A stretch of 64,000 bases of DNA. Origin: Arthrobacter sp. N199823 (GTDB lineage Bacteria > Actinomycetota > Actinomycetes > Actinomycetales > Micrococcaceae). Below, piece after piece: positions 8,652 through 20,607 of the stretch. Below the pieces are notes generated by a model. The model did no database searches and was not told the origin of the DNA. It saw nothing but the letters and a program-made list of their open reading frames with translations. Made by a program: the position numbers and the translations under genes. The stretch's first letter is position 1. Each line of letters begins with the position of its first letter. The stretch covers positions 186,001 to 250,000 of the forward strand of contig NZ_PJIN01000004.1 in the NCBI RefSeq assembly GCF_002929705.1, in the 5' to 3' direction.

Positions 8652-8842
8652 CGCCTATCCCCAAGTCTGCCGCGTGGCAGCGGTTTCCCCGTTGAAACCG
8701 TTGTGGCTGGCTTGGTTCCAAAATACAGTGCACTCGCAAAACATGCCACCAAGTTATCCACACCCATCCACAGGGAAGATGGCGTTATTTCCTCCACAGG
8801 GGGGTTTAAGTGTTCGCTTATGCCCCATTCGGTGGATGCATC

Positions 8843-8877
8843 TTTCGAATGTCAGCGGGCCTAATTAGAATATATGT
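8843..8877 (+). promoter_or_regulatory. Putative leaderless promoter of the HNH gene
   Basis: TTTCGA at 8843-8848 and TAGAAT at 8866-8871 are 17 bases apart, and the ATG begins 6 bases after the hexamer. There is no Shine-Dalgarno sequence, so transcription may start at or next to the A of the ATG. The rest of the 8652-8877 gap holds a small inverted repeat (CGGTTTC 8681-8687 / GAAACCG 8694-8700) and a TTATCCACA nonamer at 8754-8762. Confidence 0.5.
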
Positions 8878-11448
<2,571 letters not shown>

Positions 11449-11485
11449 CCATGCCGAACCTTGTACAACCTAACTTGTACAACCT

Positions 11486-11527
11486 AAAGAGAGAGGCCCC
11501 GATCGTAGGATCGGGGCCTCTCTCTTT
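11486..11527. terminator. Bidirectional terminator between the HNH gene and glgA
   Basis: Perfect 19-base arms, AAAGAGAGAGGCCCCGATC and its complement, around GTAG. The plus strand ends in TCTCTCTTT and the minus strand in the equivalent T-rich arm, so it can serve both convergent genes. Just upstream a 13-base unit, TTGTACAACCTAA, is directly repeated (11461-11473, 11475-11487). Confidence 0.85.
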
Positions 11528-11567
11528 ACCTGACTCAGAATGACCGCCTGGACAACGTCAGCAAGAA

Positions 11568-12770
11568 CTACGCTTGCGGAAGCACGCTCTTGTAGACATC
11601 GAGCGTTTGCTCAACAATCGATTCCCACGAGAAGTGGTCCTTGGCGCGTTGGCGCCCCTTCTCCCCCATGGCACGTGCACGGGAAGGATCGTTGACCACT
11701 TCGATCATGGCTGCAGCAAAGTCGGCAACAAATTTCTCCGGGTCCAACGGGGTCCCGGTGCCGTCGCCAACCTGCTCGAGCGGAACCAGCAGGCCGGTCT
11801 CGCCATGGGCCACAACTTCAGGGATTCCACCCGTAGCACTGGCAACCACAGCAGCGCCGCACGCCATGGCTTCCAAGTTCACAATGCCCAGAGGCTCGTA
11901 GATGGACGGGCAAGCAAACACTGTTGCATGGCTGAGGACCTGAATCAGCTCAGCCCGGGGCAGCATGCGTTCGATGACAATGACACCGTCGCGCTGGGCC
12001 TTCAAACTTTCAATGAGCTCATTAACTTCAGCACCGAGTGCAGGAGTGTCCGCGGCACCGGCGCACAACACCAGCTGCACCTCGGGAGGCAACGCCGCGG
12101 CCGCCTTCAAAAGGTAAGGCACACCCTTCTGGCGCGTTACGCGACCTACCCACACCACGCTGGGACGGTCCGGATCAATGCCTAGCGAACGGACGACGTC
12201 GTCCTTCTCATCCCGCTGCCATGCCTCAACGTCAATGCCGTTGTGAATGACCTTAACCTTGGCCGGATCAACGTCGGGGTAGCTGCGCAGGATGTCTTGG
12301 CGCATTCCGTCCGAGACGGCAATAATCGCGGCAGCAGCTTCATATGCGGTCTTTTCAACCCATGAAGAAACCGCGTAGCCGCCACCTAGCTGTTCGGCCT
12401 TCCAAGGGCGCAGGGGCTCCAGGCTGTGAGCGCTGAGCACATGCGGTATGCCGTGGAGCAACGAGGCGATATGGCCAGCCATGTTCGCGTACCAAGTATG
12501 TGAATGAACCACATCTGATCCCGCGATGGCCGAAACCACCTGCAAATCCACACCCAATGTCTGCACGGCGGGATTAGCTTCTGAAAGCTCCGGGAGATTT
12601 TCATATGACGTCACATTTGCGCCATGAAAATCATTCTCCCGTTCCTTCCCAAAGGCATGTACATGCAAATCTGCTTTAGCTGCCAAGACACGGCTGAGCT
12701 CGGCCACATGCACGCCAGCTCCTCCATAAATCTCGGGCGGAAACTCTTTTGTCACAATGTCGATACGCAC
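11568..12770 (-). CDS. glgA: Glycogen synthase, actinobacterial GT4 type (GlgA/GlgM)
   Basis: A 400-residue retaining GT-B glycosyltransferase that uses ADP-glucose. The N-terminus carries KEFPPEIYGGAGVH, the donor-binding glycine loop, and the C-terminal half the GT4 E-x7-E motif in SIYEPLGIVNLEAM. In mycobacteria this family (GlgM) makes maltose-1-phosphate for the GlgE route; in others it is annotated as glycogen synthase, so the product is not settled by sequence. It starts with GTG; a -10-like TACCTT (12782-12777) ends 6 bases before it and no strong ribosome site is visible. It is divergent from glgC, which supplies its substrate. Confidence 0.92.
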   Translation of the reverse strand: MRIDIVTKEFPPEIYGGAGVHVAELSRVLAAKADLHVHAFGKERENDFHGANVTSYENLPELSEANPAVQTLGVDLQVVSAIAGSDVVHSHTWYANMAGHIASLLHGIPHVLSAHSLEPLRPWKAEQLGGGYAVSSWVEKTAYEAAAAIIAVSDGMRQDILRSYPDVDPAKVKVIHNGIDVEAWQRDEKDDVVRSLGIDPDRPSVVWVGRVTRQKGVPYLLKAAAALPPEVQLVLCAGAADTPALGAEVNELIESLKAQRDGVIVIERMLPRAELIQVLSHATVFACPSIYEPLGIVNLEAMACGAAVVASATGGIPEVVAHGETGLLVPLEQVGDGTGTPLDPEKFVADFAAAMIEVVNDPSRARAMGEKGRQRAKDHFSWESIVEQTLDVYKSVLPQA

Positions 12771-12782
12771 ACTCTCAAGGTA
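12771..12782 (-). promoter_or_regulatory. Putative leaderless -10 of glgA
   Basis: Reading minus, TACCTT at 12782-12777 is followed by GAGAGT and the GTG start. A -35 element is not obvious, so this is a weak call based on the same spacing seen at other genes in the window. Confidence 0.3.
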
Positions 12783-12876
12783 GTCTGTCGGGACACATTT
12801 GTTCTAGTGTGAAGTTGTTATGACTCATACAAAGTCATCGCAAGGTGCACCATTTAAGCTGTCGGAGGTTGGGATC

Positions 12877-14382
12877 ATGTCAGTAAAGAAAGTTCTGGCG
12901 ATCGTGTTAGCAGGCGGTGAGGGTAAAAGATTGATGCCCTTGACAGCAGACCGCGCAAAACCGGCGGTTCCTTTCGCCGGATTCCGTTTGGTCGATTTCG
13001 CTTTGTCTAACTTGGCGAATTCGGGTTATTTCAAAATTGTGGTGTTGACGCAATACAAATCCCACAGCCTGGACCGTCACATTTCAGAAACATGGCGCAT
13101 GTCCACGCAATTGGGTAACTACGTTGCCTCGGTGCCGGCACAGCAGCGCCGCGGCAAGAGCTGGTTCCTGGGCAGCGCCAACGCCATCTACCAGTCTCTG
13201 AACCTGATCGGCGATGCCGAGCCTGACATTGTGGTTGTGGTCGGTGCCGATCACGTTTACCGCATGGATTTTGAACAGATGGTACAAAGCCATATTGCCT
13301 CCGGTGCCCGCGCCACTGTTGCCGCGGTTCGCCAACCACTGGAGCTCGCTGACCAATTTGGTGTCATCGAGATTGATGAGGCAGTGATTGACGGTGCGAT
13401 CGGCGCCCACAAGATTTCTGCGTTCGTTGAGAAACCTGAATCAACTCCCGGCCTGCCCGATGCACCCGACCAGTTCTTGGCTTCCATGGGTAACTATGTC
13501 TTCGATGCTGACGCCCTGGTTGAAGCCCTGGAGCAAGATTCCGTCAAGGAAGACACCAAGAATGACATGGGCGGGGACATCATCCCCTACTTCGTCAGCC
13601 GTGACGAAGCGTTTGTTTACGACTTCTCCACGAACGACATCCCGGATGCTAACGACCGGGATCGCAACTACTGGCGTGATGTGGGAACCATCGATTCCTA
13701 CTACGACGCTCATATGGATCTGATCTCGCCTGTTCCGATCTTCAACCTGTACAACCGGGCCTGGCCGATTTTCACACGAAACACCACCTCGCCGCCAGCA
13801 AAGTTTGTCCGTGGAGAGCACAACTCGGTAGGGACCGCGCTTGATTCCATCGTCGCCCCCGGCGTCGTGGTCTCGGGCGGCGTTGTGGAGAGTTCTGTGC
13901 TCTCCAACGACGTTTACGTTGCCGCAGGTGCCCGCGTTCAGAATTCTGTCCTCATGGACAAGGTCTCTGTTGGGGCAGGAGCCGTAGTACGCCGCGCCAT
14001 CATCGATAAGAACGTCAAAATACCGGCCGGTGCCACGATTGGTGTGGATCCGGAGCTGGACAGGGCACGCGGTTTCACCATCACCGAGTCAGGCCTGACG
14101 GTTTTGAGCAAGGGCCAGATCGTTTCGCCGCCGGATGCCCGTGAAAAGGAGCTTGCCCTAGCAGCAGCTGCGGAGATCCCCGAGGCGCTCGAATTGGCCA
14201 TTGGTTTAGGCAAGGTAGCCAAGGAGACGGTTGACAAGGTTGTGGAGAATCAGATCTCGGCTATTAGCTCGGTCCCCAGCGGCTCGGCGACCAGCGACTC
14301 GGTCCCCAACGGGCAGAGCCCCAGCGGCTCTGCCACCAGCGGGTCAGTCGGTGACGGTAAAGAGGCTAACATTGTTGGGTGA
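12877..14382 (+). CDS. glgC: Glucose-1-phosphate adenylyltransferase with an unusual C-terminal tail
   Basis: Makes ADP-glucose from ATP and glucose-1-phosphate, the committed step of glycogen synthesis. [25 protein letters not shown] at the start is the nucleotide-binding loop; SAFVEKPE and the left-handed beta-helix repeats near the end ([32 protein letters not shown]) are typical. The start has GGAGG 8 bases upstream. At 501 residues it exceeds the usual ~405-415: after TVLSKGQIV there is an alpha-helical, Ala/Glu-rich segment and then a Ser/Gly/Thr tail in which PSGSATS is repeated. This tail is not part of the known catalytic fold. The stop overlaps the next gene by 4 bases (GTGA). Confidence 0.92.
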   Translation: MSVKKVLAIVLAGGEGKRLMPLTADRAKPAVPFAGFRLVDFALSNLANSGYFKIVVLTQYKSHSLDRHISETWRMSTQLGNYVASVPAQQRRGKSWFLGSANAIYQSLNLIGDAEPDIVVVVGADHVYRMDFEQMVQSHIASGARATVAAVRQPLELADQFGVIEIDEAVIDGAIGAHKISAFVEKPESTPGLPDAPDQFLASMGNYVFDADALVEALEQDSVKEDTKNDMGGDIIPYFVSRDEAFVYDFSTNDIPDANDRDRNYWRDVGTIDSYYDAHMDLISPVPIFNLYNRAWPIFTRNTTSPPAKFVRGEHNSVGTALDSIVAPGVVVSGGVVESSVLSNDVYVAAGARVQNSVLMDKVSVGAGAVVRRAIIDKNVKIPAGATIGVDPELDRARGFTITESGLTVLSKGQIVSPPDAREKELALAAAAEIPEALELAIGLGKVAKETVDKVVENQISAISSVPSGSATSDSVPNGQSPSGSATSGSVGDGKEANIVG

Positions 14383-15818
14383 GCGCCCCCGATCTAACCC
14401 CTGAAGAAATCCAAAATTGTCTCAAGGTTTTGGAGAACATCCATGTCTACGACGAAGAACATCCCGACTATGTCCTGGTTCGCCGGGCCACAGGAAAGAT
14501 GTTCAAAGCTGTCAAGCGGTACCGTCGCAACGTCAAGCGTGATGCCATCAACGATGCCGACAAGGCCGTTATTGCGTTGACCGCCACGGCGGCACCGGAC
14601 CGTATTGACGACGAGACGCGGGGGAACAAGCTCAAACCCTCAACGACAGGTGACACGGCGGGAACGCTGCAACGTTCCCGTCCGTGTTACATCTGCAAGC
14701 AGCACTACACGCAGGTGGATGCGTTCTACCACCAGCTGTGCCCCGACTGCGCTGCGTTTAACCATTCCAAGCGCGATGCGCGCACGGACCTCAGTGGAAA
14801 GCGAGCGCTGCTGACCGGTGGCCGGGCAAAGATCGGCATGTACATTGCCCTGCGTCTGCTTCGCGACGGCGCACACACCACCATCACCACACGCTTTCCC
14901 AAGGATGCGGCACGTCGCTTCGCCGCGATGGAGGACAGCAGTGAATGGCTCCACCGACTCCGCGTAGTTGGCATCGATCTGCGTGATCCCACCCAGGTTG
15001 TGTCTTTGACGGACTCCCTGATTGCAGCCGGTCCGCTGGACATCATCATCAACAACGCCGCCCAGACAGTGCGTCGTTCCGGCAACGCTTACAAGCCACT
15101 GGTTGATGCTGAGCTGGAAGAGCTGCCCACGGACTCGCCCATGCCTGAGTTGGTCACCTTTGGTCACGCTCACGATAAGCACCCGCTAGCCTTGGCCACG
15201 CAAATGATGGAACACCCCCAGATGGGTGGCAACGAAATCGCCGCACTCGCCCTTTCCATGGGATCGGCGTCCTTGGAGCGCATTGAAGCAGGCACCGCCA
15301 TTGATGCTGGTGGTCTGGTTCCCGATGTGGCAGCTCTCAACAGCTGGACCCAGGTGATTGATCAGGTGGATCCGCTGGAGATGCTTGAAGTTCAGCTCTG
15401 CAATGTCACGGCTCCGTTCCTACTCGTTTCCCGTCTTCGCCCTGCCCTGCAGGCGTCCACAGCTGAGCGCAAGTACATTGTGAACGTCTCCGCCATGGAG
15501 GGTCAGTTCTCCCGCGCCTATAAGGGCCCCGGGCACCCGCACACCAACATGGCCAAGGCCGCGCTGAACATGCTGACCCGCACCAGCGCCAAGGAGATGC
15601 TCGAGACCGACGGCATCCTCATGACAGCCGTCGACACCGGATGGATCACCGATGAACGCCCGCACTTCACCAAGGTGCGTCTGGCTGAGGAGGGCTTCCA
15701 TGCTCCCCTGGACCTGGTGGACGGCGCCGCGCGCGTCTACGATCCCATCGTCATGGGTGAATCCGGCGAGGACCAGTACGGGGTCTTCCTGAAGGACTAC
15801 AAACCCAGCCCGTGGTGA
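14379..15818 (+). CDS. SDR-family oxidoreductase with N-terminal zinc-ribbon-like segment
   Basis: A 479-residue protein, nearly twice a classical SDR. Residues 1-95 are charged and helical; Cys103, Cys106, Cys121 and Cys124 (CYIC...CPDC) form a CX2C-X14-CX2C pattern, probably a zinc ribbon. The Rossmann part begins with [19 protein letters not shown], and NNAAQTV is the NAG-type motif. The usual YxxxK is replaced by TxxxK (HTNMAK), so ordinary Tyr-based catalysis is doubtful. The GTG start overlaps the glgC stop, which suggests a common transcript. Substrate unknown. I recall similar proteins with a TNMAK motif in other bacteria, so it may be a distinct SDR branch. Confidence 0.75.
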   Translation: MSAPDLTPEEIQNCLKVLENIHVYDEEHPDYVLVRRATGKMFKAVKRYRRNVKRDAINDADKAVIALTATAAPDRIDDETRGNKLKPSTTGDTAGTLQRSRPCYICKQHYTQVDAFYHQLCPDCAAFNHSKRDARTDLSGKRALLTGGRAKIGMYIALRLLRDGAHTTITTRFPKDAARRFAAMEDSSEWLHRLRVVGIDLRDPTQVVSLTDSLIAAGPLDIIINNAAQTVRRSGNAYKPLVDAELEELPTDSPMPELVTFGHAHDKHPLALATQMMEHPQMGGNEIAALALSMGSASLERIEAGTAIDAGGLVPDVAALNSWTQVIDQVDPLEMLEVQLCNVTAPFLLVSRLRPALQASTAERKYIVNVSAMEGQFSRAYKGPGHPHTNMAKAALNMLTRTSAKEMLETDGILMTAVDTGWITDERPHFTKVRLAEEGFHAPLDLVDGAARVYDPIVMGESGEDQYGVFLKDYKPSPW

Positions 15819-16846
15819 AGCACGACGGCGGCGGGCCGGCTTTCGCATCTACGCTGCGGACCTTGGGACCGGGACTGGCGGCCGCATTCGCGGCGGTAGC
15901 CGTTTCCCTTTTGGTCCATGCCCTGGTGCCGATGTTGCCTGCCATGACTGTCGCCGTCGTTCTGGGCATTGCTGCCGTTAACTTGCCCGGTTCCTCGGGT
16001 TGGTGTCAAGGCCCGTGGCGTGCGGGGCTGAACTTTGCTGGGAAACACTTGATGCGCGTTGGCATCGTTTTTCTCGGTCTCAAGCTCAGTCTTGGCGACA
16101 TTATGGAGCTGGGCTGGACCAGCGTGGCCCTGGTGGTGGCAGTGGTCCTGCTGAGTTTTGCCGGCACTTACGCCCTGGGCAAGCTGTTCCGACTCGAGAG
16201 CGAAACGTCACTGCTGATTGCCACCGGCTTTTCAATTTGTGGCGCCTCGGCCATTGGAGCCATGGCTGCCGTCAAGGGCACCAAACACGAGGACACGGTA
16301 CTTCCCGTGGCTCTCGTGACCCTGTGCGGGACGCTTGCCATTGGCGCGCTTCCGCTTCTCATGCACCCACTGGGCCTATCTCCCCTGCAGTTTGGTCAGT
16401 GGGTAGGCGCGGGCGTACACGATGTAGGGCAGGTAGTGGCGACGGCACAAACCGCCGGAAGTGTTGCGCTCAGTGCAGCCGTGGTCATTAAGTTGACGCG
16501 TGTGGTGCTGCTGGCTCCAATTGTTGGTGTCGCCGGAGCCATGGAGCGGCGCCGCCATAAGAATCTAGCCAGTACAGGCAAGTTTCCGCCGATCATCCCC
16601 CTGTTCGTGGTGGGATTCTTGCTTCTGGCTGCCCTGCGCAGTACGGGCTGGCTGCCGGAACTGGCCATTGAAGGCGGTGCCCTGGCGCAGGATATTGCCC
16701 TCGGCGCTGCGCTCTTTGGTCTGGGTTCCAGCGTACACGTCCGGGAGCTTCTGCAGACCGGTCTCCGCGCCACCATCATGGCCATGTGTGCTTGGGTACT
16801 CATCGCCTCGCTGGCCCTGGGCGCCGTGCATCTCATGACCCCCTGA
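15815..16846 (+). CDS. YeiH/UPF0324-family membrane protein (putative sulfate exporter family)
   Basis: A 343-residue polytopic membrane protein with about ten hydrophobic segments. The family landmarks GLKLSLGDI, ATGFSICGASAIGAM and VHDVGQVVATAQ are all present. Family members have been linked to sulfonate or sulfate export, but evidence is thin. The GTG chosen overlaps the previous stop by 4 bases (GTGA); another GTG lies one codon upstream. The gene ends shortly before pepN. No regulator or sulfur gene is adjacent. Confidence 0.82.
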   Translation: MKHDGGGPAFASTLRTLGPGLAAAFAAVAVSLLVHALVPMLPAMTVAVVLGIAAVNLPGSSGWCQGPWRAGLNFAGKHLMRVGIVFLGLKLSLGDIMELGWTSVALVVAVVLLSFAGTYALGKLFRLESETSLLIATGFSICGASAIGAMAAVKGTKHEDTVLPVALVTLCGTLAIGALPLLMHPLGLSPLQFGQWVGAGVHDVGQVVATAQTAGSVALSAAVVIKLTRVVLLAPIVGVAGAMERRRHKNLASTGKFPPIIPLFVVGFLLLAALRSTGWLPELAIEGGALAQDIALGAALFGLGSSVHVRELLQTGLRATIMAMCAWVLIASLALGAVHLMTP

Positions 16847-16882
16847 TCTGCTTTTGCTGCCAGTGCATGATTGAATCAAAGG

Positions 16883-19543
16883 GTGCCAAATTTCAATCTT
16901 TCTCGCAGCGAAGCTGCCACTCGCAAATCGTTCCTCACGGTCCACAGCTACGACGTAGATCTCGATCTGAGCGGGGCCGAGGATCCGGCAGTTCCCGGTT
17001 TCGCTAGCCACACCACCATCGTCTTCGCCGCGGATCGATCCGTACCCGGCTCGGAGCAAACGTTCCTGGATTTTATGGGTCTGAGCGTTGAATCTGTGGT
17101 CCTCAATGGACAGCCGCTGGATATTGCGGAGGTAGTGGATGGTGCACGGATTCACCTGCCCGGCCTGGCTGCGCAGAACACCGTTGTTGTCACTGCCACG
17201 GCCGCCTATTCCACCAGTGGCGAGGGCCTGCACCGATTCGTGGATCCCGCGGACGGCAAGACCTACACGTATACCCAATACGAGCCTGCCGACGCCCGTC
17301 GCGTCTTCGCGAACTTTGAGCAGCCAGACCTCAAAGCACCCTTCACCTTCCACGTGAATGCCCCGGCCCACTGGACTGTGGCCTCCAACCAGTCGGTCGT
17401 ATCCAAGGAGCCGGTATCCCGCCAGTCTGAGCTTGCCGGTACCGAACTCACCCGCTGGAACTTCGCCCCCACTTTGCCGATCTCCACGTACATCACCACG
17501 GTATTGGCCGGACCTTATTTCAAAGCCGAAGAGCACTTCTCCATGGTCTTTAGTGCCGATGGCAATCACGCAGGGCAGGAGCTGGCGATCCCCTTGGCCG
17601 CTTATTGCCGGGCATCGCTAGCACCGCATTTTGACGCCGATGAGATCTTCAAGGTCACCAAGGCCGGGCTTGCGTACTTCAACGAGCTCTTCGACTACCC
17701 CTATCCGTTCGGCAAGTATGATCAGGCGTTTGTGCCCGAATACAACCTGGGCGCCATGGAGAATCCGGGCCTGGTGACCTTCACCGAGGCCTATTTGCAC
17801 GCCTCCCGAGCCACGGATACCGCTTACCAGCAGCGCGCCAACACCATCATGCACGAGATGGCGCACATGTGGTTTGGCGATCTGGTCACCATGGGCTGGT
17901 GGGACGATCTCTGGCTGAAGGAGTCCTTCGCCGACTTCATGGGCCATCTGGCCGTGGCCGAAGCCACCGAGTGGGGCGAAAAGTCCTGGACCATGTTCGC
18001 CAGTCGCCGCAAGGCGTGGGCTTACACGCAGGATCAGTTGCCCACCACGCACCCGATCGTTGCCGATATCCCCGATCTGGAGGCGGCCAAGGCCAACTTT
18101 GACGGCATCACCTACGCCAAGGGCGCCTCCGTGCTCAAACAGTTGGTGGCCTATGTTGGCAAGGATGCGTTCATCGCCGGCTCCCGGGAGTACTTCCGGA
18201 ACCACGAATTCTCCAATACCTCGTTGAACGATCTGCTGGAACCGCTGAGCAAGGCAACGGGGCGCAACCTCGAGGCCTGGGCCGGCCAGTGGCTGGGTAC
18301 CTCCGGCATGTCGACGCTGCTGCCGGATCTGGACATTGACAAGGGCGCGGTCTCCTCCTTGACGATCAAGCATTCGTCCCTGGATCCTGTCACCGGCAGC
18401 ACGGCTCTGCGCCCGCACCGCTTGGGGATCGGCTTCTTCACGTACGACGCCGGAGCCTTGGTCAAGAGCCAATCGTTTACTGTGGATGTGGTTGGGCAAG
18501 AGACGGTCGTGGCCGAGGCAGTGGGCTCACCCATCCCCGATCTAGTTCTGGTCAACGACCAAGATCTCAGCTACGCCAAGGTTCGTCTGGATGCCGGGTC
18601 CATGAGCACGGCACTGGCGAGCGTTGGCCGCATTGTTGATCCACTATCTCGCAGCCTGGTGTGGTCCGCGTTGTGGAACGCTACGCGTGATGGCATGCTC
18701 CCCGCAACCGTTTACCTGCGCACCGTGGCGGCCCACGCCGGCGGCGAAGCTGACACCAGCTTGCTGCAGACATTGGCGGATAATGCCCTGCACGCCTTGA
18801 CCCACTACTGCCCCGCCGCGGACCGGGCCGCTACGGCGGATCTGTTGCTGGCCGGCGTCGAACATCATCTCCGCCAGGCAGAGCCGGGCAGCGACGAACA
18901 ACTGGTCTGGGCACGTACCCTGGCCCTCTTGGGTAGAGGCAGCGACGCCGTGAACGCCCGGAGCCGGGAACTACTGGCAGGTAGCCACGTGCCGGATGGG
19001 CTCGTGGTGGATGGGAGCCTGCGTTGGCTGTTGTGGCAGCAGCTGGCCGCACGCGGGGCAGCTACTATTGCCGACCTCGATGCCGAGTTGGCGGCCGACA
19101 CCACGGCCGAGCACCGCGCAAACCACTGCACGGCTGTGGCAGCCCTGCCTGAGCCCGCATTGAAGCAGCAGCGCTGGGCCGAAGCGGTGGAGCAGAGCGA
19201 TCTGAGCAACCAGTTGCTCAGCGCCACGATCGCCGGGTTCATGGTGGGCAGCCAGGAACTGCTGGCACCATATACCGAGCGCTATTTCGAAGCCATTGAG
19301 CCGATCTGGAACTCGCGTAGCCTGGAAATTGCCGGGCGTATTGTCCGCGGACTGTTCCCGGCGCACCAGGATCTGCTGGCCGGGCTCGAACCCGAGCACC
19401 ATCCGGTGGTGCACCGCACGGACCAGTGGCTAGCCGAGCACCCGGACTCAGCCAGGGGTCTGCGCCGCATGCTGATTGAGCAGCGCGATCACCTGCTGCG
19501 GACGTTGCGGGCACAGGCCGGGAGTGCACCGTCTGGGGCGTAA
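16883..19543 (+). CDS. pepN: Aminopeptidase N, M1 family
   Basis: An 886-residue zinc aminopeptidase that removes N-terminal residues from peptides in the cytosol. The exopeptidase motif GAMENPG precedes the zinc site HEMAHMWFGD; with the GTG at 16883 as start, ligands are His324, His328 and Glu347 (HExxH-x18-E). The C-terminal half is an ERAP1-like helical domain, giving the family's normal length. The start is uncertain: the GTG gives MPNFNLSRSEA, which resembles relatives as I remember them, while a TTG at 16871 extends the frame 4 codons. There is no clear ribosome site. No signal peptide. Confidence 0.92.
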   Translation: MPNFNLSRSEAATRKSFLTVHSYDVDLDLSGAEDPAVPGFASHTTIVFAADRSVPGSEQTFLDFMGLSVESVVLNGQPLDIAEVVDGARIHLPGLAAQNTVVVTATAAYSTSGEGLHRFVDPADGKTYTYTQYEPADARRVFANFEQPDLKAPFTFHVNAPAHWTVASNQSVVSKEPVSRQSELAGTELTRWNFAPTLPISTYITTVLAGPYFKAEEHFSMVFSADGNHAGQELAIPLAAYCRASLAPHFDADEIFKVTKAGLAYFNELFDYPYPFGKYDQAFVPEYNLGAMENPGLVTFTEAYLHASRATDTAYQQRANTIMHEMAHMWFGDLVTMGWWDDLWLKESFADFMGHLAVAEATEWGEKSWTMFASRRKAWAYTQDQLPTTHPIVADIPDLEAAKANFDGITYAKGASVLKQLVAYVGKDAFIAGSREYFRNHEFSNTSLNDLLEPLSKATGRNLEAWAGQWLGTSGMSTLLPDLDIDKGAVSSLTIKHSSLDPVTGSTALRPHRLGIGFFTYDAGALVKSQSFTVDVVGQETVVAEAVGSPIPDLVLVNDQDLSYAKVRLDAGSMSTALASVGRIVDPLSRSLVWSALWNATRDGMLPATVYLRTVAAHAGGEADTSLLQTLADNALHALTHYCPAADRAATADLLLAGVEHHLRQAEPGSDEQLVWARTLALLGRGSDAVNARSRELLAGSHVPDGLVVDGSLRWLLWQQLAARGAATIADLDAELAADTTAEHRANHCTAVAALPEPALKQQRWAEAVEQSDLSNQLLSATIAGFMVGSQELLAPYTERYFEAIEPIWNSRSLEIAGRIVRGLFPAHQDLLAGLEPEHHPVVHRTDQWLAEHPDSARGLRRMLIEQRDHLLRTLRAQAGSAPSGA

Positions 19544-19590
19544 GGCCAGCCACCGGAATAAGTTGTCGCTTCAACTAGTTGGCATGAAGT

Positions 19591-20607
19591 ATGGCCTCCC
19601 CAAAAAATACTGCACCCCTGTACCCAAAGCCGCACCGGACCTTGTTTATTGCCCTTGCTTCAGCCTTGATACTGGTTCTCGCCGGGGCTGGGATTTGGTG
19701 GGGCGTGAAAGCTGCTTCCTCGGATACCCCCACGGGGGTTGCAAAAGGCAGCGCGGCTACTGGGGCAACGGTGGCTGCCCTGCCTGCGCGCACCCACATG
19801 GGCGCCATCGAGTTGCGCACCGCAGCACTGGCTCCCATGCGGGAGTTTTATGTGGGTGCTGTGGGTCTTGAGGTGTTCGGAGAATCCGCCGAGCACCTCA
19901 GCCTGGGCAGCAAGGGGGTGGAGCTACTGTCAATCACCCGCGCGGTCGATCTTGCCGCGGATGCGCCCACGGCGGCCGGGCTATACCATTCGGCGATCCT
20001 CTACCCCAACGAACAATCCCTCGCTCAGACACTACTGAACGTGGTGACCGAAGCTCCGCAGAGCTATGCTGGCAGTGCGAACCATGCAGTGAGCCTGGCG
20101 TTCTACTTCTCGGATCCGGACGGCAATGGCTTAGAACTTTATGCCGACACTCCCAAAGATGAGTGGGTCTGGAAAGACGGACTGGTCCAGATGGGCTCAG
20201 CGGCGCTGGACCCAAACGCCTTCCTCAATGAACACCTAGGTAAAGCTGCCGCCAAGGCAGCGGCAACCGTCGGCCACGTACACCTGCGCGTCGGAGATCT
20301 GCAGCAGGCCCGCACGTTCTACGCCGACACGCTTGGCTTCGCCGTCACCGCCGAGGCTGACGGTGCACTGTTCTACGCGGCTGGCGGATATCACCACCAC
20401 CTGGCAACAAATACCTGGAACAGTGCCGGTGCCGCGCCTCGCCCCGCGACCTCGGGCTTGGGCAGCTTCACCGTTCATCTCGGAGACGAGGCTGCATTGC
20501 TGGCCGTGGCACAGCGCTTGAGCGATGCCGGGCTCACTTTCACGCAGGATGCTTCCCTCATCACTGTCAATGATCCCTGGGGAAATACGGTGCGGCTGCT
20601 CGCCTAG
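19591..20607 (+). CDS. Membrane-anchored tandem VOC (glyoxalase/dioxygenase-fold) protein
   Basis: A 338-residue protein. Residues ~17-40 form one hydrophobic helix (LFIALASALILVLAGAGIWW) after a short basic leader, so the rest is probably outside the membrane. Two VOC modules follow: one beginning HMGAIELRT and ending DPDGNGLELYAD, the second with VGHVHLRVGDLQQARTFYADTLGF, YHHHLATNTW and DPWGNTVRLLA. The pattern resembles CatE-type catechol 2,3-dioxygenases. The second module ends with Arg where the ligand Glu of many VOC proteins lies. Cytoplasmic location is usual for the family, so the anchor is odd. Its stop overlaps by 4 bases the stop of the convergent transporter gene. Confidence 0.72.
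   Translation: MASPKNTAPLYPKPHRTLFIALASALILVLAGAGIWWGVKAASSDTPTGVAKGSAATGATVAALPARTHMGAIELRTAALAPMREFYVGAVGLEVFGESAEHLSLGSKGVELLSITRAVDLAADAPTAAGLYHSAILYPNEQSLAQTLLNVVTEAPQSYAGSANHAVSLAFYFSDPDGNGLELYADTPKDEWVWKDGLVQMGSAALDPNAFLNEHLGKAAAKAAATVGHVHLRVGDLQQARTFYADTLGFAVTAEADGALFYAAGGYHHHLATNTWNSAGAAPRPATSGLGSFTVHLGDEAALLAVAQRLSDAGLTFTQDASLITVNDPWGNTVRLLA

Noticed and set aside
8754-8762. DnaA-box-like TTATCCACA before the HNH gene
   Set aside because: A single nonamer without a cluster, AT-rich stretch or dnaA/dnaN nearby does not make an origin.
17618-18499. 293-codon minus-strand open frame
   Set aside because: Antisense to pepN across its zinc site region; composition typical of a high-GC shadow.
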